Source: an uncultured Bacteroidales bacterium
Lineage (GTDB): Bacteria > Bacteroidota > Bacteroidia > Bacteroidales > WCHB1-69
DNA length: 64,000 nt
Assembly: GCA_937901455.1 (NCBI GenBank)
Contig: CALDIA010000054.1
Span: 1-64,000 of the forward strand
Reading direction: 5' to 3'
Shown here: positions 1 to 10,670 of the stretch, in pieces
Position numbering within the stretch: position 1 is the stretch's first letter
Layout of the letters: the number at the start of each line of letters is the position of its first letter
Notes under the pieces: model-generated
Database searches by the model: none
Seen by the model: the letters and a program-made list of their open reading frames with translations, nothing else
What the model was told of the DNA's origin: nothing
Program-made: the position numbers and the translations under genes

Positions 1-73
1 GGCCTGGGAAACCCCTATGGCCCGTGCGATTTCCGTTTGTGTTTTTTTGTCTCTTCTCATTCGAGAAATTGTG

Positions 74-81
74 TACCTTTG
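74..81 (+). promoter_or_regulatory. -7 element of candidate small RNA
   Basis: TACCTTTG matches the Bacteroidota -7 consensus TAnnTTTG. The predicted start is near 87. No reading frame follows before the hairpin at 144-173, so this promoter seems to serve a short untranslated RNA. Confidence 0.5.
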
Positions 82-86
82 CGTCT

Positions 87-178
87 CGTTTAAATGTTTC
101 ATTTGCATTTAGTTTTGAGACCGCAAATGTGGCATTTTTTTTCAAACAAGCCCGCCGATCGGCGGGCTTGTTTGTTTA
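87..178 (+). ncRNA. Candidate small RNA of about 90 nt
   Basis: The stretch lies between a -7 element (74-81) and a strong terminator-like palindrome (144-173), and holds no reading frame. Inside it CATTTGC (100-106) can pair with GCAAATG (123-129), and GTCTC (83-87) faces GAGAC (117-121), so the transcript could fold into a stem ahead of its terminator. I recognise no known RNA family. It could also be the tail of a transcript entering from outside the window. Confidence 0.35.
144..173 (+). terminator. Perfect 30-bp palindrome, likely terminator
   Basis: The two 15-base arms are exact reverse complements with the GC-rich core AAGCCCGCC/GGCGGGCTT and T-rich flanks (TTTGTTT). It would work in both directions, and ends the candidate RNA that begins near 87. 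Confidence 0.6.
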
Positions 179-351
179 CCCGCTTTTATAACTTTCCAAG
201 TTGAACTTATAAATAACCAATAAAAGGGATATTCATTATTCTAAAGTAGAAACCCGCTTATTTACATACTACGGCTAAGGTTAAAGCATATTTTGACTGA
301 ACCTAAGGAATGTTTTTTCATAAATAGAAACTTTCATATGGTATAATTCTT

Positions 352-359
352 TATTTTTG
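352..359 (+). promoter_or_regulatory. -7 element of endonuclease I gene
   Basis: TATTTTTG followed by CACTG. The predicted start near 365 leaves a leader of about 16 nt before the ATG at 381. Confidence 0.6.
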
Positions 360-380
360 CACTGAAATTTTCAATATGCA

Positions 381-1448
381 ATGAGACGATTCTTTTGTTT
401 TCTATTTCTACTCGGATATATTGGTTTAAGTGCGCAAGTACCTGTTTCATATTACCAAAGCGCCCAAAACCAACATGGCTATGCCCTGCGAGTGGCACTG
501 CACCAGATTATCAAAATACATACCGAGCAAACCTATAGCGGTCTATGGACTGCTTTTTATACTACGGATATGCGTTCTGACGGGAAGGTTTGGGACATCT
601 ACTCTGACAATCCTGATGGGCAAACGCCGTATCTCTATGACTTCGGTTCTGACCAATGCGGCAATTACTCCTCGGAGGGCGACTGTTACAACCGCGAGCA
701 CTCCGTGCCCAAAAGCTGGTTCAACGGTGCCACACCCATGTACACCGATCTGTTTCACATCTACCCTACCGACGGGTGGGTGAACAACAAGCGCGGCAAC
801 CTGCCGTTTGGTGAAGTGGGCAACGCTTCGTGGACCAGCCTCAACGGTTCCAAGGTGGGCTCCTCCTCCGTCAGCGGATACAGTGGCCAGGTATTTGAGC
901 CTATCGATGCCTACAAAGGCGATTTGGCACGCTCCTTTCTCTATATGACCGTCTGCTATATGGATAAAAACTTTAGCTACGAACCCTCCATGTTTGAAGG
1001 AGGATCTCTGAAGCCTTGGGCCTTGCAAATGTTGGTCAGATGGTGCGACGAGGACCCCGTAAGCCAAAAAGAAATTGACCGCAATAATGCCATCTATGCC
1101 ATTCAACATAACCGCAACCCTTTTATTGATTTCCCTGAACTAGTGCACATGATCTACGGCAACGACACGCTGCAGCCGTTCGTGACTAATCTGACAGACT
1201 ATGCACTCACCCACTGCACCGTCTATCCAAATCCTGCCAGCGACTACGTGCACGTATCCATCACTGACCCGAACTCTCCTGTCATTTGTACCCTGATGAG
1301 TATCACGGGCCAAATGCTTTGGCATGCAGACTTTCCAGCTGAAGTTGAAACGCTGAACATTCCCTTACAAGAACTGCCCTCTGGCATGTATCTGCTTCAT
1401 TTGCAGGACGGCTCATACTCCATCATGCGAAAGATTGTAAAACGCTAA
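381..1448 (+). CDS. Secreted endonuclease I family nuclease with T9SS sorting domain
   Basis: Predicted non-specific DNA/RNA endonuclease of the EndA/endonuclease I family (beta-beta-alpha metal fold), exported and probably surface-bound or released. Residues 1-19 are a signal peptide ending LSAQ. The core carries the family signature NREHSVPKSWF (residues 104-114, catalytic His107) and, shortly after, DLFHIYPTDG and NNKRGNLPFG. From about residue 275 a T9SS type A domain follows (TVYPNPASDYVHV, then a short beta sandwich ending in RKIVKR). At 355 aa it is normal for a T9SS-exported member. It is monocistronic and converges on mntP with a 10-base gap. The likely role is nutrient scavenging from extracellular nucleic acids. 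Confidence 0.9.
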   Translation: MRRFFCFLFLLGYIGLSAQVPVSYYQSAQNQHGYALRVALHQIIKIHTEQTYSGLWTAFYTTDMRSDGKVWDIYSDNPDGQTPYLYDFGSDQCGNYSSEGDCYNREHSVPKSWFNGATPMYTDLFHIYPTDGWVNNKRGNLPFGEVGNASWTSLNGSKVGSSSVSGYSGQVFEPIDAYKGDLARSFLYMTVCYMDKNFSYEPSMFEGGSLKPWALQMLVRWCDEDPVSQKEIDRNNAIYAIQHNRNPFIDFPELVHMIYGNDTLQPFVTNLTDYALTHCTVYPNPASDYVHVSITDPNSPVICTLMSITGQMLWHADFPAEVETLNIPLQELPSGMYLLHLQDGSYSIMRKIVKR

Positions 1449-1458
1449 AAACAGGTCC

Positions 1459-2010
1459 TTACCCTATCAATATGTGCAGTCCTATGCCTATCAGCACCAC
1501 ACCGCCCACAATTTCTGCGATGTTGGCTTTCAGGTGCTTCCCCACCCTGCTGGCTATTGCATAGCCTACTATAGAAGCCAAAAAGGAAACTATGCCGATG
1601 ACGAGCACAACCATGCCTACGGAAATCCCTTGCATCATAGAAAACGAGAATCCCACCGCCAAAGCGTCTATGCTAGTAGCCACCGATAACAATAGCACAC
1701 TCTTCAGTTGTGTCATGTCCACTATCTTCTCCTCTTGGTCTCTCACAGCATCAATGATCATGCGAACCCCTATGCATGCCAGAATGCCAAAGGCAATCCA
1801 AGGGGCATATTTGTCCACAAACTGAGAAACAGTAACCCCCAGCAAATAACCCGCCAAGGGCATCATGGCCTGAAAAAAGCCAAAAGAGAAAGCAAAGCCG
1901 GCCACGGTTTTCCATGACAATTTCGGCTGGGTAACTCCTGCGGTGCAACTCACTGCAAAGCAATCCATCGCCAAACTTAAAGCTAATAATAAAAGTGTAA
2001 AAAAAGACAT
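1459..2010 (-). CDS. mntP: Manganese efflux pump MntP
   Basis: A 183-aa inner-membrane protein with six hydrophobic segments arranged as two repeats of three. The paired acidic motifs typical of MntP are present: MDCFAVS in helix 1 and TSIDALAVGFS in helix 4, whose aspartates are needed for Mn(II) export in characterised members. Length fits the family. The gene stands alone. I looked in the 300-base upstream gap for the yybP-ykoY manganese riboswitch that precedes mntP in other phyla and did not recognise one. Confidence 0.88.
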   Translation of the reverse strand: MSFFTLLLLALSLAMDCFAVSCTAGVTQPKLSWKTVAGFAFSFGFFQAMMPLAGYLLGVTVSQFVDKYAPWIAFGILACIGVRMIIDAVRDQEEKIVDMTQLKSVLLLSVATSIDALAVGFSFSMMQGISVGMVVLVIGIVSFLASIVGYAIASRVGKHLKANIAEIVGGVVLIGIGLHILIG

Positions 2011-2290
2011 TTTGTGTTAAATTTTAATAGTTATGGTGTGGTGGGCATTCACACGCTACGCAGGATGACCAATCCTACCGCAAAAAGTTCACTTGTTTGT
2101 TTCCCTATACGGCAAAAGGCGTTCCGAACACGATAGTGCCTTCGTTCAAGGTATATCAACAAGTTCATTGTCAGTAAAATAGCATATCGTACACACTGGG
2201 CTGTACAACTCTTCTTGTATTCACCCACCCAACAAAGGAGAATATCTGGAATGAAAAAATATTTTATAAGTCCCATATTTAAAAAAATTG
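2011..2290. other. Intergenic region between mntP and tRNA-Thr
   Basis: This holds the mntP upstream region. On the minus strand a weak -7-like GAACTTTTTGCGG occurs near 2080-2092, and AGGAT/ATCCT can form a small hairpin just downstream. A 75-codon minus-strand frame (2049-2276) has no family features and is probably spurious. Nothing else is visible. Confidence 0.3.
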
Positions 2291-2298
2291 TATTTTTG
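2291..2298 (+). promoter_or_regulatory. -7 element of tRNA-Thr
   Basis: TATTTTTG followed by CGGCC, 14 bases before the first base of the tRNA. The same TTTTTGCGGCC context precedes tRNA-Arg at 13136. Confidence 0.65.
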
Positions 2299-2311
2299 CG
2301 GCCTCAAACAA

Positions 2312-2384
<73 letters not shown>

Positions 2385-2388
2385 CTCT

Positions 2389-2417
2389 AAAGAAGCTTTT
2401 TCAAGCTTCTTTTTTTA
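2389..2417. terminator. Shared terminator of tRNA-Thr and the kinase gene
   Basis: The arms AAAGAAGCTT and AAGCTTCTTT enclose a 4-base loop and are followed by TTTTT. The hairpin overlaps the stop codon of the convergent kinase gene (2401-2403), so it can end both transcripts. Confidence 0.75.
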
Positions 2418-3372
2418 TGTGCTGAACATCCGCCCACACTTCATCGGGCAGTTTGGCGCCGATATGTTCAATCATGCGGGCGGAAAGCCAAGATGCCAAA
2501 TTGCCGGCCTGCAATGCGCTTTGTCCATTCAAGTAGCCATACAAAAAACCGGCGGCATAAATGTCGCCCGCCCCAGTGGTGTCGCGACGCTCTGCATCCA
2601 CAGGTTCTATCTTTGTCACCTCCCCATTCATCATGATATAGGATCCGTCCTTGCCCACTTTGACAATAGCTACTTCGCAATATTGCGCCAGCACCTTCAG
2701 TGCCTCCACACCCTCTTTATGGGTAAAAGCCTTGGCCTCTTCCTCATTGGCGAAGATCACGTTCACATAGTCGCGCAACAACATTTCCACAAAGTCATAA
2801 TGCTCCTCTATAAGGTTATAGCTGGCCATATCCATGGATATGCAAAGTCCTTGGGCTTTGGCTGCCTCACAAACCCGCAGAATCAGGTCGTGGTTGAAGA
2901 TAAGATACCCTTCCACATGAATCAAGTCATACTGTGGCAAGATGGAAAGGTCAAGTTCTTCGGGTGACATTTCGGCGGCGGCGCCCAAGTAGGTAGCAAA
3001 AGTGCGCTCCCCATCATCGGAAATATAAGTGGTGGCAATGCCAGTGTCGGTATCAGAAAGAATAAGGTGCGGGGTAACGCCAAAGCGTTCCATTTCGCGA
3101 CGGAAAAAGTCGCCCATTTCATCATTGCCTACCTTGCCAATATAGCCAGCAGGCATACCCAAGCGGGCCAAACCATGTATGGTGTTAGATGTGGAGCCCC
3201 CCGTGGCGCATACTTTGGGAAGCCCTTCTAACTGCGCATGCAACTCCCGCTTGCGGGCCGCATCAATCATGCACATACCGCCTTTTTGCAAACCATAACG
3301 ACCTATCGCCTCGTCCTCAACCTGAAGCAAAACATCCACTAACGCATTTCCTATTCCTAAAACTTTTTTCAT
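2401..3372 (-). CDS. PfkB-family kinase, probably adenosine kinase
   Basis: A 323-aa cytosolic ribokinase/PfkB-family kinase that would phosphorylate adenosine or a related nucleoside or sugar with ATP. The N-terminal substrate motif GGSTSNTIHGLARLG lies near residue 58. The C-terminal anion-hole and catalytic motif DTTGAGDIYAAGF, with the catalytic Asp, lies near residue 265. The family and its orthologues in Bacteroidota are usually annotated adenosine kinase, but substrate cannot be proved by motif. It has its own promoter (3451-3458) and ends inside the shared terminator with tRNA-Thr. Confidence 0.82.
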   Translation of the reverse strand: MKKVLGIGNALVDVLLQVEDEAIGRYGLQKGGMCMIDAARKRELHAQLEGLPKVCATGGSTSNTIHGLARLGMPAGYIGKVGNDEMGDFFRREMERFGVTPHLILSDTDTGIATTYISDDGERTFATYLGAAAEMSPEELDLSILPQYDLIHVEGYLIFNHDLILRVCEAAKAQGLCISMDMASYNLIEEHYDFVEMLLRDYVNVIFANEEEAKAFTHKEGVEALKVLAQYCEVAIVKVGKDGSYIMMNGEVTKIEPVDAERRDTTGAGDIYAAGFLYGYLNGQSALQAGNLASWLSARMIEHIGAKLPDEVWADVQHIKKEA

Positions 3373-3450
3373 GACAAAGCTGTTTTAAAGTTCAACACTA
3401 TATGATATCTTCCATTCTCTCGTTTAAAAATAACACTATAAATGAAGTGG

Positions 3451-3458
3451 CAAATATA
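3451..3458 (-). promoter_or_regulatory. -7 element of the kinase gene
   Basis: Read on the minus strand this is TATATTTG followed by CCACTTC. Start predicted near 3445, giving a leader of about 73 nt before the ATG at 3372. Confidence 0.5.
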
Positions 3459-3629
3459 GAATTTTAATGGATAGGAGAACATCGAAAGTCGATACTGATA
3501 GTCTGCTTTCCCATTACAAGCAAACATTAACCATAACGTTATCTAACACTCCCTCCTGCCCCTTAATCATTTATTCTATCAATCTTTTCATCACGCCCCA
3601 TAATTTTCAACTTCCAATGCTACATTCTT

Positions 3630-5441
3630 CTACCCCACCATAATATACATGTCAGGGTACTCGTGCTGCGACTCCTTTTTCTGCTTTGTGAGGGCAAAGG
3701 CAATCGTCAGCGTACCAATACGGCCGATGTACATATCGAAAATCAGTATTAGCTTAGCACACCAATTCCAGGTTGCTGGTGCACCCGTGGAAAGACCGCA
3801 AGTAGTGAAGCCTGAAGTTGTCTCAAAAATGACATCCAGCAGCGAGGCATCCGGCTGCACCAACGCAATCAAAAAACAGGATATGAAGATAAAAATCAGC
3901 GACATGGTAACGATGGTGCTGGCACGGTCCACCATAGAGAACGGAATTGTACGATGGTTGTACTCTAACCGTTTCTTACCCAAAATGGTGGCCTCTATGT
4001 TCTTGATCAATACAAACAAGGTCGTGGTCTTGATACCGCCACCCGTAGAGCCGGGGGATCCGCCAATAAACATCAGCAGAATGATAATCATCACGGAAGA
4101 CAAGTGCATGGCGTTGATGTCCAATACCGTAAAGCCCGATGTGCGGCAGGTCACTATCTGAAACAACGCCACAAAAATCTTGTCGAAAAGACCGCGCTGG
4201 CCCGTCAGGGTGTTTCCCTTTTCTAAGAAGAAAAACAGTATAGTGCCCACCGCTATCAATCCGACGGTGGTTACCAGTACCACCTGCGTCTGGGGCATCA
4301 GGCGTTTCCACTTATATTTGTTGCGCTCACGGATATAGCGGGCACTGAAGAAGTCGCGGATGGTAAGAAAACCGATACCGCCTAAAAATACCAGTGCCAT
4401 CATCACAATTTGTGGAAAGTAGGTGTTGTTCACCCCCATTTCCAGCAAACTTTTATCCACCAGCACAAAACCTCCGTTGTTGAACGCCGAAATGGCATAA
4501 AACAGCGAATAGAACAGATTCTCCCCGTCAGAGTGGAAAATTCCTGTGGTTTTCCAATAGGTAAACAGCAGCGCTGCACCAACCAACTCAATGGTGAAAG
4601 TGGTCAGCACAATGCTCCGCACCAAGGAGACCGTATCCGACAACTGGTCAGTATTCATAATGTCGCGCACCAAGTACTGATAACGCAAACCTACATACGA
4701 CTGCGACAAGAAGGTGGAGAAGAACGTAGCAAAAGATAAGATGCTCATACCACCCAATTGCACAAGAATCATGATGACCAGCTGGCCCTTGAACGTGAAG
4801 ACCGTACCAGTACTTACGGTGGTCAGACCCGTGATACAACTGGCACTCGTAGCTGTGAACAGGGCATCAATCAAGGAGATGCCATTAGTAGTCATACGCG
4901 GCATCGACAACAAAACAGTGCCTACCAAAATCAACAAAAAGAAGGAGAGCATCATCAAAATGGGCGGACTAATCTTGTGTCGCCCCATCAAGCCGCTCAC
5001 CTTGGTGAACTCAATCAGTACAATAACGAGAAAATAAAACTGGATGAACAGCAAATAGTAATTCTCAAAATTGATGGAATTGATAATTTTTAAATCAAAA
5101 TTAAAGATGAAATAGGAAATAAACTGTATGATCAGTAATGTGATAATACACCCCTCAAACCACGATCGTTTCAGATATTCGCGACGATGAAGGGAATAGA
5201 AGAGCATAATGAAATATTTGACTACATAGAAAAAGAGACTGCCGAAGATGACCCAGCGGATCAGATTCTTGACGCTGGTGGAAATGTACAAGCCATGGTA
5301 GCAGATAACGCATGTGATGGTCACCAACGACACTATCAGGCTGAGTATCTGCATAATGCGATACACTTTCTCCTTATGCGTCGCAATATGTATTTTCAGC
5401 TTGCTATGAGAATAGTCTTTATGTGATTGGTTAAACCACAT
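3630..5441 (-). CDS. trkH: Trk/Ktr-type potassium uptake channel subunit TrkH
   Basis: Membrane-embedded K+ translocation subunit of the TrkH/KtrB superfamily, 603 aa. About 160 residues at the N-terminus form extra helices, then four M1-P-M2 repeats follow, with selectivity-filter-like segments such as TATSASCITGLTT, SAFNNGGF, TCRTSGFT and ETTSGFTTCGLS. It works with the cytosolic NAD-binding TrkA encoded just upstream: the trkA stop and trkH start share one base (TAATG at 5443-5439), a tight translational coupling. Extra N-terminal helices are usual in Bacteroidota. There is no clear terminator after the stop. Confidence 0.92.
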   Translation of the reverse strand: MWFNQSHKDYSHSKLKIHIATHKEKVYRIMQILSLIVSLVTITCVICYHGLYISTSVKNLIRWVIFGSLFFYVVKYFIMLFYSLHRREYLKRSWFEGCIITLLIIQFISYFIFNFDLKIINSINFENYYLLFIQFYFLVIVLIEFTKVSGLMGRHKISPPILMMLSFFLLILVGTVLLSMPRMTTNGISLIDALFTATSASCITGLTTVSTGTVFTFKGQLVIMILVQLGGMSILSFATFFSTFLSQSYVGLRYQYLVRDIMNTDQLSDTVSLVRSIVLTTFTIELVGAALLFTYWKTTGIFHSDGENLFYSLFYAISAFNNGGFVLVDKSLLEMGVNNTYFPQIVMMALVFLGGIGFLTIRDFFSARYIRERNKYKWKRLMPQTQVVLVTTVGLIAVGTILFFFLEKGNTLTGQRGLFDKIFVALFQIVTCRTSGFTVLDINAMHLSSVMIIILLMFIGGSPGSTGGGIKTTTLFVLIKNIEATILGKKRLEYNHRTIPFSMVDRASTIVTMSLIFIFISCFLIALVQPDASLLDVIFETTSGFTTCGLSTGAPATWNWCAKLILIFDMYIGRIGTLTIAFALTKQKKESQHEYPDMYIMVG

Positions 5442-6139
5442 TACAGGTTGATTTTGATAAAATTATCCAAGTCGCTGTCCTTTCCGAAGAGTACGAACAC
5501 ATCGTCCTTTTTGATTACGGTGGAGGTGTCGGGCACACCGATGATGTGTTGCTGGATATCCTCTTGGTTATCAGCGTTTGTCTCTTTGTAGCTACGACGG
5601 ATGGTGATAAGACTAAGTTTATGGTTGTCGCGAAAGTCTATGTCGCCCAAAGTAAGACCCTCGAGGCTGTTTGGGGCGATGATTTCGGCCACCTTATAGC
5701 CATCGGGCAGTTGGAGATAAGAAATCATATTGGGATTGGTAAGGCGTTCGGCGAGGAGTGCACCTACCTCGTCTTCAGGAGATAAAAACTCGCTGATGCC
5801 CATTTTGGATAGGATGGTGCGTTGGTTGTCGCCCATCACGCGACAAATGATGCGCTTTACACCGAGGTCTAAGAGGTTTGCCGTACAGAGCAGCCGCCCC
5901 ACAAAATCATTGCCTATGGCCACAATGGCCACATCAAAGTTCTGTATATTCTCATTGATGAGCGCTCTTTTATTTGTGGCATCGGTACAGACGGCGTACG
6001 CCACATCCTCGGCAATGTCTTGCACCACCTTGATATCATTATCGATGACCAACACTTCGTGGCCTTTTTCTGAAAGGGCTCTACTAATGGCCTGCCCAAA
6101 ATGTCCAGCCCCTATTACCACAAATTTATCCTGTGCCAT
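5441..6139 (-). CDS. trkA: Potassium channel gating subunit TrkA (RCK domain)
   Basis: A 232-aa cytosolic regulatory subunit with an N-terminal Rossmann/RCK fold (VVIGAGHFGQAISRAL at residues 5-20, then VLVIDND ending beta-2) that binds NAD(H) or ATP, and a C-terminal TrkA_C domain from about residue 145. It gates the TrkH pore encoded in the overlapping downstream gene. A longer frame opens at 6166, but the -7 element at 6164-6171 would lie inside it; the ATG at 6139 is therefore the start. A single RCK domain resembles KtrA more than the double-domain E. coli TrkA. Confidence 0.9.
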   Translation of the reverse strand: MAQDKFVVIGAGHFGQAISRALSEKGHEVLVIDNDIKVVQDIAEDVAYAVCTDATNKRALINENIQNFDVAIVAIGNDFVGRLLCTANLLDLGVKRIICRVMGDNQRTILSKMGISEFLSPEDEVGALLAERLTNPNMISYLQLPDGYKVAEIIAPNSLEGLTLGDIDFRDNHKLSLITIRRSYKETNADNQEDIQQHIIGVPDTSTVIKKDDVFVLFGKDSDLDNFIKINL

Positions 6140-6163
6140 AATCGTAATTTTATAAACAAATGG

Positions 6164-6171
6164 CAAAAATA
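6164..6171 (-). promoter_or_regulatory. -7 element of trkA-trkH
   Basis: TATTTTTG on the minus strand, followed by CCATTTG. Start near 6158, so the leader is about 19 nt to the ATG at 6139. It fixes the trkA start. Confidence 0.6.
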
Positions 6172-6207
6172 ATAAAAAGAAGATAGCGTGGACATAGTGT
6201 GACTAAA

Positions 6208-6393
6208 TTATTTGGGAGCGGGTGTTTCCAACGTGCTATCCGGCGTCTTCACAAAGTTGTCGAGCGAGAAGAAGCGGGTCGCTACCATACCGTTATACAC
6301 TACGCGCAGTTCTGGCCGCACCCTATGGAGGCAGCCTGTGTTTGGGACAAATCCATCAAAACACAGAAAGCACGTTTTCTTCAACCAAAGGGA
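6208..6393 (-). pseudogene. Possible C-terminal gene remnant
   Basis: An open minus-strand frame of 61 codons without a credible start ends at 6208. It reads like a protein tail (GFVPNTGCLHRVRPEL, then VVYNGMVATRFFSLDNFVKT) and stops in a Pro/Ala/Lys end. The plus strand is also open over the same bases in more than one frame, so coding in either direction is unproved. I do not recognise the family. It may be a decayed gene or a dispersed intergenic repeat, and sits directly upstream of the trkA promoter. Confidence 0.25.
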
Positions 6394-6463
6394 TTATGAT
6401 TATCATCACAACACTTCGCCAGACTACTATTATTTGAAAAATGAAAAGTAATTATTTTTTTAT

Positions 6464-6471
6464 TACTTTTG
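6464..6471 (+). promoter_or_regulatory. -7 element of purB
   Basis: TACTTTTG followed by CACTCC. Start near 6477, leader about 17 nt to the ATG at 6494. Confidence 0.6.
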
Positions 6472-6493
6472 CACTCCACAAATATACTTGGAT

Positions 6494-7789
6494 ATGATCA
6501 CACGTTATTCGCGGCCCGAAATGAGTGCCGTCTGGACTGAAGAAAACAAATTCGGTGCCTACCTGAAAGTTGAGATTGAAGCTGCTGCCGCTTGGAGTAA
6601 ACTGGGCGTGATTCCTGCTGAGGATGTGCAGAAACTACGCGAAAAAGCCTCCTTCAGGGTGGAGCGCATTTATGAGATAGAACAGGAAACACGTCACGAT
6701 ATTGTGGCCTTCACCCGAGCCGTCAGCGAATCGCTGGGCAATGAACGCAAGTGGGTGCACTACGGGTTAACCTCCACGGATGTGGTGGATACTGCCAACG
6801 GCTACCTGCTCCTCCAAGCCAACAACATTCTGCGGGCTGATTTGAAACGGTTCATGGAAATCTTGAAGAAGAGAGCCTTCGAATTTAAGGATACGCCCTG
6901 CATCGGACGCACCCACGGTGTACATGCTGACATCACTTCGTTGGGGCTGAAATGGGCCTTGTGGTACGAGGAAATGAAACGCAATATGGTCCGTTTTGAG
7001 GCCGCCGCCGCCGATGTGGAATGCGGCAAGATCAGCGGCGCCGTGGGCAATTTTGCCAACACCCCTCCTTTTGTGCAAGACTTTGTATGCGAACAACTCG
7101 GTATCCATTCCGCCAATATCTCTACTCAAGTGCTCCAACGCGACCGCCACGCCCACTATATAGCCACCCTCGCCTTGATAGGCTCCTCCATGGAACAGAT
7201 GGCCGTGGAAGTCAGACATTGGCAACGCACCGAACTCCGCGAAGCTGAAGAGGCTTTCGGCAAAGGACAGAAAGGTTCTTCCGCCATGCCCCACAAGCGC
7301 AACCCCATCGGCAGCGAGAATATGTGCGGCTGCGCACGTATCCTACGTGGCTATATGGTGTCCGCCTATGAAAACATCCCACTCTGGCACGAACGCGACA
7401 TCTCCCACTCTTCCGCCGAACGCATCATGCTCCCCGATGCCACCATCCTGCTCGATTATATGCTCAACCGCTTTGGTAAAATTCTCGAAAACCTTGTGGT
7501 ATTCCCAGAAAATATGCTCAAACACATCTATATGACCAATAAGGTGATCTTCGCCCAACGCGTGATGACGGCTCTTATCAACAAAGGCCTCGCCCGCGAA
7601 AGCGCCTACGACCTCGTGCAGCCTATAGCCATGAAAGCCTGGTTCGACGGTCTCGACTACCAAGAATTGCTCCTGCAAAATGAAACCATTCAACAATACT
7701 TCTCCCCGGAGGAACTGGCGCAATGTTTCACGCTGGAGTATTATATGAAGGAAGTACCCACCATCTTTGAAAGGGTGTTTGGCAAGTAG
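6494..7789 (+). CDS. purB: Adenylosuccinate lyase
   Basis: Cytosolic enzyme of purine synthesis, 431 aa, which releases fumarate from SAICAR and from adenylosuccinate. The fumarase/aspartase superfamily signature [16 protein letters not shown] lies near residues 260-275; [11 protein letters not shown] and [11 protein letters not shown] carry the other active-site loops and the catalytic His. Length is normal. The frame opens with an in-frame TTG at 6488, but the ATG at 6494 follows the promoter at a good distance and is preferred. The neighbouring upp gene is also nucleotide metabolism, 96 bases downstream on the same strand. Confidence 0.95.
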   Translation: MITRYSRPEMSAVWTEENKFGAYLKVEIEAAAAWSKLGVIPAEDVQKLREKASFRVERIYEIEQETRHDIVAFTRAVSESLGNERKWVHYGLTSTDVVDTANGYLLLQANNILRADLKRFMEILKKRAFEFKDTPCIGRTHGVHADITSLGLKWALWYEEMKRNMVRFEAAAADVECGKISGAVGNFANTPPFVQDFVCEQLGIHSANISTQVLQRDRHAHYIATLALIGSSMEQMAVEVRHWQRTELREAEEAFGKGQKGSSAMPHKRNPIGSENMCGCARILRGYMVSAYENIPLWHERDISHSSAERIMLPDATILLDYMLNRFGKILENLVVFPENMLKHIYMTNKVIFAQRVMTALINKGLARESAYDLVQPIAMKAWFDGLDYQELLLQNETIQQYFSPEELAQCFTLEYYMKEVPTIFERVFGK

Positions 7790-7885
7790 CTGTTATCTAT
7801 TAGCCTATAGATTTTTCCCCTTTTAATAAAAACTGGCGGTATTATTTAAAACCAACGGAATAATAACCCATAGAAACCATACATT

Positions 7886-8545
7886 ATGAAACAATATGTT
7901 CACATTTTGGGAAACAACAACTCTCTGTTTGATGAGTTTATTGCCGAAATCAGAAGCACCGATGTGCAAACCGACAGCATGCGGTTTCGCAGAAATCTGG
8001 AACGTATAGGCGAAATTTTCGCCTATGAAATCAGCAAAACCATGAACTATAAAGCCCAAGAGGTAACCACTCCCCTGGGCATAGCCGAAATACCCCGACT
8101 TACCGACAAACTCGTGCTGGCCACTATCTTGCGCGCCGGCCTTCCTCTGCACCAAGGAATGCTCAACTATTTCGACCATGCGGAAAACGCCTTTATCTCC
8201 GCTTTTCGGAAATATGAAAAGGACGGCACCTTTGAAATCCAAATCGACTACCTGTCCTCCCCAGAACTGGACGATAAAACCTTGATTCTGGCCGATCCTA
8301 TGCTGGCCACCGGTCAGTCTATGGTGCTTGCCTACGAGGAACTTCTCTCCAAAGGTGACCCCGCTCACACCCATTTGGTCAGCATTATCGCCAGTCGCCA
8401 AGGCATTGAATACCTGCAAAGCCACTGTTCGCCTACCAATTGCACACTATGGATTGGCTCTGTGGACGAGGAACTAACTGCCCAATCATACATTGTGCCT
8501 GGTCTCGGTGATGCCGGCGACCTGGCCTATGGGAAGAAAAACTGA
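7886..8545 (+). CDS. upp: Uracil phosphoribosyltransferase
   Basis: Pyrimidine salvage enzyme converting uracil and PRPP to UMP, 219 aa. The PRPP-binding loop reads ADPMLATGQSMV (residues 132-143); most family members have TGG where this one has TGQ. ATILRAGLPLHQG and the C-terminal VPGLGDAGDLAYG (uracil-binding region) complete the family pattern. No clear -7 element is visible in the 96-base gap after purB, so it may be co-transcribed. Confidence 0.92.
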   Translation: MKQYVHILGNNNSLFDEFIAEIRSTDVQTDSMRFRRNLERIGEIFAYEISKTMNYKAQEVTTPLGIAEIPRLTDKLVLATILRAGLPLHQGMLNYFDHAENAFISAFRKYEKDGTFEIQIDYLSSPELDDKTLILADPMLATGQSMVLAYEELLSKGDPAHTHLVSIIASRQGIEYLQSHCSPTNCTLWIGSVDEELTAQSYIVPGLGDAGDLAYGKKN

Positions 8546-8663
8546 ACTAATGTGTTTGTTAAAAGGGACAAGAGAGGTTATAAACATCTGTTGGCAAGGT
8601 AAAAATTCTGTCAACACTTTTAATGCCTTAAATACCCGCCGAATTCAATTTATAAATGCAACT

Positions 8664-8867
8664 TTAGATTATCAAATTTAAATTTACGGGTGCAAAATTA
8701 GATAAAAAATATTCACGCGGGGTGAGGAAGTCTAATTTTTTTCTCGGTCTATTATTTAACTTATTTTGTATCAATTGGAGATTATCGTTTGAGAGATTAT
8801 CAAAAGAGGTTCCTTTGGGCAAATACTGTCTGATGTGTCCGTTCATGTTCTCGTTGGCGCTCACGCC
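8664..8867 (-). pseudogene. IS30-family transposase remnant (C-terminus)
   Basis: About 66 codons match the end of an IS30-type DDE transposase: SANENMNGHIRQYLPKG, containing the Glu of the DDE triad (NENMNG), then LQNKLNNRPRKKL-like sequence and TPREYF. The rest of the transposase is missing: the frame loses similarity upstream of 8867 and there is no second inverted repeat in view. The AT-rich flank near 8680-8700 overlaps the last codons and may be the old element end. A dead copy. Confidence 0.75.
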
Positions 8868-9083
8868 CCCTGAAATTCGAGCAGCAACAGTTGTTCAGCA
8901 ACTTCCTGCAGAATTTTCTAACCGTCTCTTTCCAGGTTCTCAAAAAAACTGTGGTAATCCACGGAATATTATGTATTTGCCCAATATTTTAAAAAATATT
9001 ATGCTGTTTATGTACTGCTTATGCAGGTTGGTGAAGCTTTGGTAAACGAAATCTTAAGTAAATATCACATTAATGGATAATTA

Positions 9084-10616
<1,533 letters not shown>

Positions 10617-10670
10617 TTACATTCTTGTAAATAGTTTTATCTCATTATGTATTAGCTATATAATAAAAAG

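Noticed and set aside
2011..2110. Manganese (yybP-ykoY) riboswitch before mntP
   Set aside because: The conserved core of that riboswitch could not be found in the leader on the minus strand.
2049..2276. 75-codon minus-strand frame upstream of mntP
   Set aside because: No homology pattern, and implausible composition; likely chance.
8722..9045. 107-codon plus-strand frame over the IS30 remnant
   Set aside because: Antisense to the transposase remnant and lacking any feature of its own.
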